Below are positions 33,274-42,249 of a DNA stretch of 44,838 nt, piece by piece. Within the stretch, counting starts at the first letter, position 1. Each line of letters starts with the position of its first letter. The stretch is from positions 1 through 44,838 of the forward strand of contig JBAYGT010000018.1 of the NCBI GenBank assembly GCA_041666525.1. Direction: 5' to 3'. This DNA is from JBAXTZ01 sp041666525. GTDB lineage: Bacteria > Bacillota > Negativicutes > JBAXTZ01. The position numbers and the translations under genes are program-made. The notes under the pieces were generated by a model. It did not search any database, was not told the origin of the DNA, and worked only from the letters and a program-made list of their open reading frames with translations.

Positions 33274-33840
33274 ATGCGAAATTTTTTGCAGGCACTAAAA
33301 ATGTTAATAATCATGACGGTGTTTCTTGGTTTGCTCTATCCGCTCGTGGTTTACGGATTGGCGCAAGTAATTTTTCCCGGCAACGCCAACGGATCGTTGA
33401 TAACTTATAAAGGGAAGATAACAGGATCGGCGCTGATCGGACAGCAGTTCGCGCAAACCAAATATTTTCACGGCCGCCCTTCGGCTTGCAGCTATGATGC
33501 GGCCAATTCCTTCGCCAGCAACTTGGGACCAATGAACGATAAATTACTCGACGGCGCAAAAACTGCCGCTGCCGCCTATCGTCAGGAAAACGGACTGGAC
33601 GGGCAGTGTCCAGTTCCGGCGGATGCGGTGCTGATGTCCGGCAGCGGACTGGACCCGGATATAACGGTCGCTAATGCCCAGGCCCAGGCCGGACGGGTGG
33701 CGCAGGCGCGGAAATTATCAAAACAGCAGGTACTAGACTTAATTACCCGGAATACTGTCGAAAAAACCGGCGGCTTGATGGGTGCGCAGCGAATTAATGT
33801 ATTGTCGTTAAATATCGCACTGGATAACGGAGCGTTGTAG
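33274..33840 (+). CDS. kdpC: Potassium-transporting ATPase subunit KdpC
   Basis: 188 residues with one N-terminal membrane helix (LIIMTVFLGLLYPLVVYGLAQ) and the conserved periplasmic part: GSALIGQQFAQTKYFHGRPSA, SNLGPMNDKL, PADAVLMSGSGLDPDI and the terminal LNVLSLNIALD-like strand. KdpC increases ATP affinity of KdpB and supports complex assembly. It starts behind GGGAGG, 12 bases after kdpB, and the stop nearly touches the kdpD ATG. Confidence 0.96.
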   Translation: MRNFLQALKMLIIMTVFLGLLYPLVVYGLAQVIFPGNANGSLITYKGKITGSALIGQQFAQTKYFHGRPSACSYDAANSFASNLGPMNDKLLDGAKTAAAAYRQENGLDGQCPVPADAVLMSGSGLDPDITVANAQAQAGRVAQARKLSKQQVLDLITRNTVEKTGGLMGAQRINVLSLNIALDNGAL

Positions 33841-33841
33841 T

Positions 33842-35827
33842 ATGTCAAACGATCAGCAGAAAGAAAATCGTCCGGATCCGGACAAACTTTTGGCGCAACT
33901 GCAAAAAAGCACTCGCGGTAAATTAACGATCTTTCTCGGTCCGGCCGCCGGTGTCGGAAAAACTTGGGCGATGTTGCAGGCGGCCCATGAACGGCTCGAA
34001 GAAGGTATTGATTTGGAAGTCGGCTGGGTGCAGCTGCATGGACGCCGTGATACCGAAGACATGCTTGAAGATCTGCCGATAATCGAACCGTTGCACCTCG
34101 AATATCATGGTAAGTATTATTACGAAATGAATTTGGACGCGATTTTAGTGCGAAAACCGCAAATCGTGGTTGTTGATGAACTGGCACATACCAATATTCA
34201 AGGAACCAGACACAAACGCCGCTATCAGGACGTAGAAGAGTTGCTGGCGGCTGGTATCGATGTATATAGTACGCTTAACATTCAGCACATCGAGAGCCTG
34301 AACGATTTGGTAGAAACGATAACCGGTATCAAAGTTCGCGAAACGGTGCCGGATTATGTTATTGAACAAGCCGATACCATCCGGTTGATAGATATACCGC
34401 CCGAAGAACTTCTGCAGCGGTTAAAAGACGGAAAAATATATGTAGCTGAACAAATTCAACGGGCTGTAGACGGTTTTTTTCGCCCCGGAAATATAAATGC
34501 ATTACGCGAAATAACCATGCGGTTTGCGGCGCGCCAAGTTGATGTAAAACTGATTGACTACATGCGGGAAAAAGCAATTGAAGGGCCCTGGCCGGCATCC
34601 GGCAAGGTAATGGTATGTGTCAGCAGTCAAGTTCACAGCGCGATGTTGTTACGAGCCGGCAAACGGCTGGCGGACGGGACACAGGCGGAGTTGCTGGCTG
34701 TGCATATCGAATCCGGACGCTATAAAAAACCATTGGCAGAGCCGGAAAAACTACAATTGCTAAAAAACATGAAGCTGGCTGAAGATTTAGGCGCGGAAAC
34801 ATTGACTGTGGTTGCGGAAGATTTTGTGGAAGAAGTGTTGGAAATAGCGCGCAGCCACAATGTTGCGACGGTAATTTTGGGCAAACCAAAAATTACTTTT
34901 TGGGGACAAGTACTGCCCTGGATGATGTCGACAACCGACAAGTTATTGCAACGCGTCAGCAGCTCGCTCAATGTTTGCATCATCAATACCGGGACAGTCG
35001 AGCAACAATCGGAAATCAAAATAAAAACTCAGCCTGTACAAGTGCGCTATCGGTTCCGCAGTTATGTTTATTCCCTGCTTATGGTGGGGTTGGCAACATT
35101 GATTGGCAGGGTCTTGTTTAATGCTGTTGGTTTTACTAATGTCGCTTTTTTTTATATGTTTCCGATCTTACTTTCGGCATTCTGCTGGGGGAAAAAACAG
35201 GTTTATTTATCGGCGGTGCTGAGCGTCTTGGCGTATGACTACTTTTTTGTCGAACCGTTGTTTGAATTTTCGGTAAATGATATCCAGTATCTTTGGACGT
35301 TCTTGATAATGCTGTTGCTGGCGCTGGTTATCGCCAGTCGTACCGAAAGCATCCGCAATGAGGCGGTTACGGCGCGCCGCCGTGAAAAAGAGGTCCGGTT
35401 GATGTATATGTTCAGCCGGGGATTTACATCCTGGCATTCATCGGAAGAAGTTGTTGAAAATCTGGTTAAATATATTGGTGAGGCCTACAGTCTTGAAACG
35501 GTTGCGCTCATACCTAATGCCGATAAAGCACTTAAGGTAGCGGCGATATTTATTCCGGCGCTTGGTGTGGTTTATAAACAATTTAAAATGGACGAAACGG
35601 AATTGGCGGTCGCGCATTGGGTTTTTCAAAATGCTGAACCGGCGGGCGCGTATACCGACAACCTGCCCGCGGCCAAATACTTGTTTGTGCCGATGGAGAC
35701 CGGGAAAAACACTTTAGGGGTGTTGGGTATTAATTTGGAGCGGCAACTAAATCCGGTGGAAAGCAGGCTGTTGTCAGCGCTATCGGGAATGGCAGCGATG
35801 GCGTTGGAAGATTTGACGCGAAGGTAG
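33842..35827 (+). CDS. kdpD: KdpD-like sensor lacking histidine kinase domains
   Basis: 661 residues. The KdpD N-terminal domain (1-~215) has Walker A GPAAGVGKTWAML and Walker B VVVDELAHTN. A USP-like domain follows (~235-380; KVMVCVSSQVHSAMLL to SSLNVCIINTG), then four DUF4118 membrane helices (~400-500), then a GAF-like domain (~525-655). The reading frame stops cleanly at MAAMALEDLTRR, where full-length KdpD would continue into HisKA and HATPase domains. No kdpE or kinase gene follows. Known for the family: the USP domain can sense c-di-AMP and truncated forms occur in some bacteria. I infer a non-kinase regulatory or structural role at the Kdp complex. Confidence 0.93.
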   Translation: MSNDQQKENRPDPDKLLAQLQKSTRGKLTIFLGPAAGVGKTWAMLQAAHERLEEGIDLEVGWVQLHGRRDTEDMLEDLPIIEPLHLEYHGKYYYEMNLDAILVRKPQIVVVDELAHTNIQGTRHKRRYQDVEELLAAGIDVYSTLNIQHIESLNDLVETITGIKVRETVPDYVIEQADTIRLIDIPPEELLQRLKDGKIYVAEQIQRAVDGFFRPGNINALREITMRFAARQVDVKLIDYMREKAIEGPWPASGKVMVCVSSQVHSAMLLRAGKRLADGTQAELLAVHIESGRYKKPLAEPEKLQLLKNMKLAEDLGAETLTVVAEDFVEEVLEIARSHNVATVILGKPKITFWGQVLPWMMSTTDKLLQRVSSSLNVCIINTGTVEQQSEIKIKTQPVQVRYRFRSYVYSLLMVGLATLIGRVLFNAVGFTNVAFFYMFPILLSAFCWGKKQVYLSAVLSVLAYDYFFVEPLFEFSVNDIQYLWTFLIMLLLALVIASRTESIRNEAVTARRREKEVRLMYMFSRGFTSWHSSEEVVENLVKYIGEAYSLETVALIPNADKALKVAAIFIPALGVVYKQFKMDETELAVAHWVFQNAEPAGAYTDNLPAAKYLFVPMETGKNTLGVLGINLERQLNPVESRLLSALSGMAAMALEDLTRR

Positions 35828-35888
35828 GCTTCTTATCTGCGCTTATTTTTGGTACAATGTATTGTAATATTCTTTCGGAGGTAATTTC

Positions 35889-36656
35889 GTGGCAAGAATA
35901 ATAGCTGTCGCCAACCAAAAAGGCGGCGTCGGCAAAACTACGACCGCGGTTAATTTGAGCGCGTGTTTAGCGTTGTTGGGCAAGAAGATATTGCTGGTCG
36001 ATATTGATCCCCAGGGAAACTCAACCAGCGGCGTGGGCGTGGAAAAGCATAAAATTAAAGAATGCATTTATGATGTTCTGGTTGGCGAAGGCGACCGGGG
36101 TTTGCTTGACAATGTGTTGATGCAGACTCAGGTGGAAAATTTGATGTTGTTGCCCGCGACTATTCAGTTGGCGGGTGCGGATATCGAATTGGTATCGCTG
36201 ATGGCGCGCGAAACGCGGCTGAAACGGGCGTTGGATTCATTGCGCGACCAGTTTGATTATATTATTATTGACTGCCCGCCATCGCTAAGCCTGTTGACGG
36301 TTAATGCCTTCACCGCTGCCGATTCAGTGCTCATTCCGATTCAATGCGAGTTTTATGCACTCGAGGGCTTGGCACAGTTACTTCGGACGATAACAATGAT
36401 AAAAAGCAATCTTAACAGCACATTGGCTGTTGAAGGTGTGTTAATGACGATGTATGATGCCAGGACGAACCTGTCAGCACAAGTAGTGGAAGAAGTTCGT
36501 TCGATAAAAGACCATCGTGTTTTTGCTACGGTTATTCCCCGCAGCGTCCGCCTGAGCGAAGCGCCGAGTTTTGGCCAGCCGATTGCCTTGTATGATGCCA
36601 AATCGCGCGGTAGTGAAGTCTATTTTGAGCTGGCAAAAGAGCTGTTGAAAGGATAA
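35889..36656 (+). CDS. parA: Chromosome-partitioning ATPase ParA (Soj)
   Basis: 255 residues from GTG 35889 behind CGGAGG. Features are the deviant Walker A AVANQKGGVGKTTTAVNLSA, Walker A' LVDIDPQGNSTSG and Walker B YIIIDCPPSLSLLT. It is the short chromosomal type without an N-terminal DNA-binding domain. It dimerises on nucleoid DNA in the ATP form and is released by ParB, moving origins apart and, in Firmicutes, modulating DnaA. The stop is three bases before the parB start. Confidence 0.98.
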   Translation: MARIIAVANQKGGVGKTTTAVNLSACLALLGKKILLVDIDPQGNSTSGVGVEKHKIKECIYDVLVGEGDRGLLDNVLMQTQVENLMLLPATIQLAGADIELVSLMARETRLKRALDSLRDQFDYIIIDCPPSLSLLTVNAFTAADSVLIPIQCEFYALEGLAQLLRTITMIKSNLNSTLAVEGVLMTMYDARTNLSAQVVEEVRSIKDHRVFATVIPRSVRLSEAPSFGQPIALYDAKSRGSEVYFELAKELLKG

Positions 36657-36659
36657 GTT

Positions 36660-37559
36660 ATGGCTGAGAAAAAACGGGGATTAGGCAAAGGCCTGTCCGC
36701 GCTACTGTCTGTTTCGGAAAAACCGGAGTTTGGAGATACGGTGCTGGCTGTCAATTTGATACACCCAAATCGTTATCAGCCGCGCCGGGTGTTTGATGAT
36801 GTAGCGTTACATGAATTAGCAGAATCAATTAAATTGCACGGGGTGTTGCAACCGGTTATTGTTCGCAGTTCGGCAACCGGATATGAACTGGCAGCCGGTG
36901 AACGGCGCTGGCGGGCGGCGCAGCTGGCAGAGCTTACGGAAATTCCGGCAATCGTCAAAGACTATAACGACAAAGAGATGATTGAGATTGCGGTGATTGA
37001 GAATATTCAGCGTGAAGATCTCAATCCGATGGAAGAAGCGGCCGCTTATCAACGGTTGATGGATGAGTGCGGCATTATTCAGGAGCAGGTGTCGGTGCGT
37101 GTCGGTAAAAGCCGTTCAGCTGTTGCCAACCTTTGCCGGTTACTAGCGCTGCCGCGTGAAGTACAGGATATGGTGTCAACCGGTGAAGTATCGCCCGGCC
37201 ATGCCCGGGCAATTTTGTCGCTGCCGACGGTCGAGCAACAAACTCAGCTGGCGTGGATAATTGCGCAAAATCAATTGAACGTAAGGCAGGCTGAGGAACA
37301 AGCCAAAAAAATACAAGAAATACCGAAGCTGGTGGAAGTTAAGGCGACGCGTTTCAAAAAAAGTGTATATATTACTGACTACGAGCAGCGGTTGGAGCAA
37401 CAATACGGCACCAAAATCCGGATTGTACCAAAAACGCTGGAGCGGGGTAAAATTGAAATCGATTTTCTCTCGCGTGATGATTTGGAACGGATTTTGGAAG
37501 AACTATCCAAACCGGAGCGGAAAGCAACGCAGGGGACGGCTCAGGGCTTCGTAGTATAA
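36660..37559 (+). CDS. parB: Chromosome-partitioning protein ParB (Spo0J)
   Basis: 299 residues. The N-terminus (KKRGLGKGLSALL) is the ParA-stimulating basic region. The CTPase domain carries NRYQPRRVFDD, ELAESIKLHGVLQPVIVR and the box GERRWRAAQLA. ENIQREDLNPMEEAAAYQRL leads into the helix-turn-helix (VGKSRSAVANLCRLLALP) that reads parS, followed by a C-terminal dimerisation domain. Its targets are the four parS sites at 21883, 24596, 25984 and 29227, from which it should spread over the whole origin-proximal arm. It is transcribed with parA. Confidence 0.98.
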   Translation: MAEKKRGLGKGLSALLSVSEKPEFGDTVLAVNLIHPNRYQPRRVFDDVALHELAESIKLHGVLQPVIVRSSATGYELAAGERRWRAAQLAELTEIPAIVKDYNDKEMIEIAVIENIQREDLNPMEEAAAYQRLMDECGIIQEQVSVRVGKSRSAVANLCRLLALPREVQDMVSTGEVSPGHARAILSLPTVEQQTQLAWIIAQNQLNVRQAEEQAKKIQEIPKLVEVKATRFKKSVYITDYEQRLEQQYGTKIRIVPKTLERGKIEIDFLSRDDLERILEELSKPERKATQGTAQGFVV

Positions 37560-37575
37560 AGCTGGTGGAGGGTGG

Positions 37576-38733
37576 ATGAAACAACGAATCTATCTCGATA
37601 ATGCGGCAACCACTCATCCAAAGCCTGAAACAGTATATAAAACAGCCGACAAAGTTCTGCGCGCCGGCGGTAACGCCGGACGGGGCGGACATAGTTTTAG
37701 CCGGGCAGCGGCGGAAGTTGTTTTTGTAGCGCGGTCGCAGGCGGCAGCTTTTTTCGGAATCGGTGATTCTGAGCGGTTGGTATTTACTGCGAACGCGACC
37801 CAGGCGCTCAATACAGCGTTGTTTGGCTTAATAAAACCCGGCATGACGGTTGTTACCACCGCGGTCGAACACAACGCGGTAGTGCGCCCGCTGAAAGCGC
37901 TGGAGCGGGACCGAGGAATAAAAGTTTTAGTAACGGCCTGTGATGAGGGCGGCCGGATTGATTTGCCGGAGCTTGAACGCAATTGCAAACAGGCGGATAT
38001 TATCGTTGCGACGCACGCCTCTAATGTCAGCGGACTGGTTTTTCCGCTCAAACAACTGGCGGCGATTGCTGTACGCTATTCCCTGCCTTTTATCGTTGAT
38101 GCAGCGCAAACGGCAGGTAGCGAATTAATTGAATTTGACAAACTCCAGTTGGCGGCAATGGTTTGCAGCGGACACAAAAATTTGTTTGGCGTGCAAGGCT
38201 GCGGCCTGTTGGCGGTAGGCAAAAACTGCAAGATTGCGCCGCTGATTTTTGGCGGAACCGGCAGTCAGTCGGAATCGGCCGAGATGCCTGATTTTTTACC
38301 GGATGCGCTGGAGAGCGGCACCCAAAATGCTGCGGCGATAGCAACGCTGGCAGCAGGATTGGAATTTATAGATAAAATCGGACGCGAAACCATCTGGCGT
38401 CACAAAATAAAATTGGCAGATTATTTGCGTAGCGAATTAGCGGCTATCATCGGCCTGAACATACATGGCGCGACCGCTGATGATGAGCGCACCAATGTTG
38501 TATCCTGTACTGTCAATAATTGTGACAGCGGCGAAATTGCCTGGCGGTTGGATGATGAATACGGCATCGCCGTGCGGCCGGGAATGCATTGTTCCCCTTG
38601 GGCACACCGGGCGTTGGGCACCCTTCAGACCGGAACGTTGCGTTTTAGCCCCGGTTGGTTTAACACTGAACTGGAAATGGAACAGGTTGTCGAAGCGGTG
38701 CGGAAGTTATCTAATTATCAAGTATTCAAGTAA
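37576..38733 (+). CDS. Cysteine desulfurase family protein (class V aminotransferase)
   Basis: 385 residues behind GGAGGGTGG. MKQRIYLDNAATTHPKPETVY, the PLP-binding VCSGHKNLFGVQGCGLLA with its Lys, and the sulfur-carrying Cys in GMHCSPWAHRALGT mark a group-II (SufS/Csd-like) desulfurase of the small Firmicutes subfamily. This subfamily often accompanies selenium genes. Lying between parB and selA, it could deliver sulfur or selenium for Fe-S, tRNA thiolation or selenophosphate synthesis. That link is inference from context only. Confidence 0.92.
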   Translation: MKQRIYLDNAATTHPKPETVYKTADKVLRAGGNAGRGGHSFSRAAAEVVFVARSQAAAFFGIGDSERLVFTANATQALNTALFGLIKPGMTVVTTAVEHNAVVRPLKALERDRGIKVLVTACDEGGRIDLPELERNCKQADIIVATHASNVSGLVFPLKQLAAIAVRYSLPFIVDAAQTAGSELIEFDKLQLAAMVCSGHKNLFGVQGCGLLAVGKNCKIAPLIFGGTGSQSESAEMPDFLPDALESGTQNAAAIATLAAGLEFIDKIGRETIWRHKIKLADYLRSELAAIIGLNIHGATADDERTNVVSCTVNNCDSGEIAWRLDDEYGIAVRPGMHCSPWAHRALGTLQTGTLRFSPGWFNTELEMEQVVEAVRKLSNYQVFK

Positions 38734-38748
38734 AAGGAGAGTACAAAA

Positions 38749-39255
38749 ATGTTTACACCAGAAATTATTTCACTAGTTGCTATCGGTGTCAGCGCGTTGA
38801 TGCTAATTTGGTTGATTGTTATTGCCAAGCGCTTTCAAGATATCCAAACCCGCTATCGCAAAATGTTGCACGGAGCGAACGTCGCTAATATCGAGCAGTT
38901 ATTGATGAATAACCATGAAAACTACAATAAACTCGTTAAGTATAAAACACAAGTCGAAAAAGAGCTGGCGGCGCTGACCGCTAAAGTCGAGGGCTGCACG
39001 CAAAAAATTGCGGTCAAGCGTTATAACCCTTTTGAAGACGTTGGCGGTGATTTGAGCTATTCGGTGGCGCTGCTGGATGATCACAATAGCGGCGTAGTGT
39101 TGTCGAGCATTTATTCGCGGCATGAGTCCCGGAGTTATGCCAAATCGGTTACTGACGGAAAAAGTGAATACAGGTTGTCAACGGAAGAGCAGCAGGCTAT
39201 CGAAGAAGCAAGCCGGTCGTTGACTCAGCCGAGTTTACCGGGATTGACAGACTAA
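38749..39255 (+). CDS. DUF4446 family membrane-anchored protein
   Basis: 168 residues from ATG 38749 behind AAGGAGAG. One N-terminal membrane helix (IISLVAIGVSALMLIWLIVIA) is followed by a coiled-coil-like stretch (~40-85) and the conserved core KRYNPFEDVGGDLSYSVALLDDHNSGVVLSSIYSR. This matches DUF4446, common near parAB in Firmicutes and of unknown function. The anchored-coiled-coil layout suggests a scaffolding or envelope role. It probably shares a transcript with the desulfurase and selA. Confidence 0.88.
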   Translation: MFTPEIISLVAIGVSALMLIWLIVIAKRFQDIQTRYRKMLHGANVANIEQLLMNNHENYNKLVKYKTQVEKELAALTAKVEGCTQKIAVKRYNPFEDVGGDLSYSVALLDDHNSGVVLSSIYSRHESRSYAKSVTDGKSEYRLSTEEQQAIEEASRSLTQPSLPGLTD

Positions 39256-39283
39256 CCTGAAAATCAGCGTTTAAAGGAGCCCT

Positions 39284-40663
39284 ATGTACATCAAATTACG
39301 TGATTTGCCAAAAATTGACAAATTGCTAGCCGAGGCCGAACGCCAAGAATTGTTTGCGCCGATTGAGCGGCCGCGGTTCACGGATATTTTGCGGGAATTG
39401 GTAGATACTGCGCGGGCAAATATTATTGCCGGCAGCGATGAGCAATGGACGGAAGAAGAGCTGCTTCAACTTGCTACCGAGCAAAATGAAATAAGCGATT
39501 ATAATTTGCGTAGCTGCATCAACTGTACTGGTACAATATTGCATACCAACCTTGGCCGGGCGCCGTTGGGATTGCGCGCGCGCAAACTGATCGAAATGGC
39601 AACCTCCGGTTATACGAATCTGGAGTATGATATTGAAACCGGTGAACGCGGCAATCGTTATGATTTGATTACAGATTATCTTGAACAACTGACCGGCGCG
39701 GAGACGGCCATTACGGTCAATAACAATGCCGCTGCCGTTCTGGTAACGCTATCGGCACTGTGTGCGGGCAAAGAAGTAATTGTCAGCCGCGGTGAGTTGG
39801 TAGAAATTGGCGGATCGTTTCGTATTCCCGAGGTGATTAAGTTAAGCGGAGCCATTCTTGTTGAAGTGGGAACGACGAACAAAACCCATATACAGGATTA
39901 TGAACAGGCCATCAATGAAAACACCGCGGCAATCTTGAAAGTGCATTGCAGCAATTTTAAAATCAGCGGTTTCACCGCCCGGCCCAGCGACGAAGAACTG
40001 ACCGAACTTGCACAAAAACATAATATAATCACAATCAATGATGTTGGCAGCGGTTGTTTGCTGCAGGCGGATTATCTCGGCAACGAACCCACAGTACAGA
40101 CAGTGCTGCGGAGTGGTTATGATGTTGTGACGTTCAGCGGCGACAAACTGCTAGGCGGGCCGCAAGCCGGCCTGATTGCCGGCAGCAACGAATTAATAAC
40201 TAAAATCAGTCAGCATCAGTTGTTGCGCGCCCTGCGAATTGACAAGTTGTCTTTAGCCGCGCTTGAAGGTACCTTGTATGAATATTTGTATGGAAACGCA
40301 CAGAAAAACATTCCGGTGCAGCGAATGTTGCACGAAAATCCGGTCGAGAGCAAAAAACGCGCCCAGCGGGTGGTCTCCAAGGTGAATAATAGTCAGCTTA
40401 ATCTGAAATTGACGCACACCAAAGCCCAAGCCGGTGGTGGATCGTTGCCGGAACGTTTTATACCGGGCTTCGGCGTGCATATTACGTCACCGGTGTGCTC
40501 GGCTGATTATGTCAAAGAACTGCTGCGCGAGCAGGCAATGCCGATTATCGGGCGAGTGGAACACGACGCGGTGATATTAGATATGTTGTGTGTTACCGGC
40601 AACGAAATCAACAAAATTGTCGATGCCTTGAACAAGATGGATTTTACCGAATGTGAGGAATAA
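39284..40663 (+). CDS. selA: L-seryl-tRNA(Sec) selenium transferase
   Basis: 459 residues, typical length, behind AAAGGAG. SelA landmarks are INCTGTILHTNLGRAPLG, the tRNA-contacting NLEYDIETGERGNRYD, VNNNAAAVLVTLSALC, and the PLP-lysine segment VTFSGDKLLGGPQAGLI. It converts Ser-tRNA(Sec) to Sec-tRNA(Sec) using selenophosphate, so the organism should encode selenoproteins. The usual downstream partner selB is absent; the next gene is a serine hydrolase, so selB, selC and selD must lie elsewhere. Confidence 0.98.
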   Translation: MYIKLRDLPKIDKLLAEAERQELFAPIERPRFTDILRELVDTARANIIAGSDEQWTEEELLQLATEQNEISDYNLRSCINCTGTILHTNLGRAPLGLRARKLIEMATSGYTNLEYDIETGERGNRYDLITDYLEQLTGAETAITVNNNAAAVLVTLSALCAGKEVIVSRGELVEIGGSFRIPEVIKLSGAILVEVGTTNKTHIQDYEQAINENTAAILKVHCSNFKISGFTARPSDEELTELAQKHNIITINDVGSGCLLQADYLGNEPTVQTVLRSGYDVVTFSGDKLLGGPQAGLIAGSNELITKISQHQLLRALRIDKLSLAALEGTLYEYLYGNAQKNIPVQRMLHENPVESKKRAQRVVSKVNNSQLNLKLTHTKAQAGGGSLPERFIPGFGVHITSPVCSADYVKELLREQAMPIIGRVEHDAVILDMLCVTGNEINKIVDALNKMDFTECEE

Positions 40664-40723
40664 GATAAATTAAGCTAGTGAAGCTGAAGCGCTATTATTT
40701 TATGGCGCATTTTGTTGGTGGAA

Positions 40724-42238
40724 ATGAACGAAATACTAAATAACAGCAAAGTTATCGGTGCGGTGTATGCCGTATTTGATAAAGACAAACTAATCGAGGC
40801 ACGGGCGTTTGGGCGGGCCAACATCGAGCAAAACCGGCCGCTGACCATTGATACGAACATGCGGTTGGCGTCGTTGAGTAAAGTTGTAACAACGGCAGCA
40901 ATCATGCAGTTATCCGAACGCGGCCAATTGGATATTGACGGAGATATCGGCGACTATCTTGGCTATCAGGTGCGCAATCCCAAACATCCGGCTATTTCAA
41001 TAACTGTCCGGCGATTGCTTACCCACACGTCATCATTAAATGATGACGGGGGTTATAATGCGCTGTTGGAGCACGATCCCGGGCTGTTGCTGACGATGCC
41101 GTTGAGCAACTTGATTGCGTGTAATCATCGGTTGACAGCAAATAGCTGGTATAGCGAGCAGACTTTTTTGAATAAGCGACCGGGTGAATATTTTTTGTAT
41201 TCCAACCTGGGTTATATAGTATTAGGCAGCATTGTTGAACGAGTGGCGGGGATTAATTTTCGCGACTATTGCCAAACAAATATTTTCGAACCGCTCAAAA
41301 TGCAAGCAGCGTTTGATGCCGCTGCGGTTGATTGGCAGAGTACCGCGACGCTCTACCGTTATAACGATAATGCTGTTCCCTTCCCGAGTAAAAGCGATTA
41401 CAAAAACATTGCGCCAAAACCGATAGAAATCAAACTTCCGCTTGGCAACGCTGCCGGATACGGGCCGCAAGGCGGTTTGATGTGCAGTGTTCCCGATTAC
41501 GCCAGGTTTTTGGGAATGATTGCCAGTTCTGGAACCTATAACGGCGTGCAGGTGTTGTCGAAAGCTTCTTGCGATGTGATGCAACAATTGCAATGGTTTA
41601 CGCCGCTGACGGATCAGTCTGACAATGCGGGTGTGGGTTATTGGCAAGCGGGGTTAGATCTGCAGGTGACCGATGATTTAGTGAAGAATCTGCGGTTAGC
41701 CGGGCATGGCGGCGACGCCTACGGCTTGATCGCCGGTGCATATTATGATCGTATTAGTGGTAAAGGTTTTGTAATGGCTTTTACCGGTGGTCAATATTTG
41801 CCGGATCAGAGTTGTCTCGGATATTATAGTGTCGAAACGGATTTTGCGACAGCGATTGTTCGGCGTCACGCCGGTTTTTTTGAAAAATCGCCAATCATTG
41901 TCGCGGCTATTGCTGGCAGCCAAACCGTAAGCGTTAATTCGCGAACAATAATACTGCCGGAGAATTTGACTGTCGATAAGGATATGGTTCCGGAAATTAC
42001 GCTTAACGATGTGTTGGGAACGCCGATAAAAAGTTTGAATGCAGACGCTGAAGAAATTGAACTGACCTGCGGCGCTAAGACGTTGAAGTTTGTCTGCGGA
42101 AGCACTGTCGCCGAAACAGGCGAAGGTGCAAAAATTGCGCTCGCAACGGCGCCGTATCGTAAAGCCGGACACTTTTTTCTGCCGCTGGTTGCGGTGCGTG
42201 ACTATTTTGAAATTACTGCTGAAATAAACGGACGCTAA
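40724..42238 (+). CDS. Serine beta-lactamase-like hydrolase, cytosolic form
   Basis: About 504 residues. No signal peptide is seen. ATG 40724 has GGTGG upstream; TTG 40712 is an in-frame alternative. The beta-lactamase/PBP fold is shown by SLSK in NMRLASLSKVVTTAA, YSN in EYFLYSNLGYIV, and HGG in RLAGHGGDAYGLIAG. The ~115 C-terminal residues contain GSQTVSVNSRTIILP and a copper-amine-oxidase-like segment (APYRKAGHFFLPLVAVRDYF), typical of surface-associated stalk domains, which is odd for a protein without an export signal. The true start may therefore have been missed or the signal lost. Substrate unknown. Confidence 0.82.
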   Translation: MNEILNNSKVIGAVYAVFDKDKLIEARAFGRANIEQNRPLTIDTNMRLASLSKVVTTAAIMQLSERGQLDIDGDIGDYLGYQVRNPKHPAISITVRRLLTHTSSLNDDGGYNALLEHDPGLLLTMPLSNLIACNHRLTANSWYSEQTFLNKRPGEYFLYSNLGYIVLGSIVERVAGINFRDYCQTNIFEPLKMQAAFDAAAVDWQSTATLYRYNDNAVPFPSKSDYKNIAPKPIEIKLPLGNAAGYGPQGGLMCSVPDYARFLGMIASSGTYNGVQVLSKASCDVMQQLQWFTPLTDQSDNAGVGYWQAGLDLQVTDDLVKNLRLAGHGGDAYGLIAGAYYDRISGKGFVMAFTGGQYLPDQSCLGYYSVETDFATAIVRRHAGFFEKSPIIVAAIAGSQTVSVNSRTIILPENLTVDKDMVPEITLNDVLGTPIKSLNADAEEIELTCGAKTLKFVCGSTVAETGEGAKIALATAPYRKAGHFFLPLVAVRDYFEITAEINGR

Positions 42239-42249
42239 GGAGAATAATA

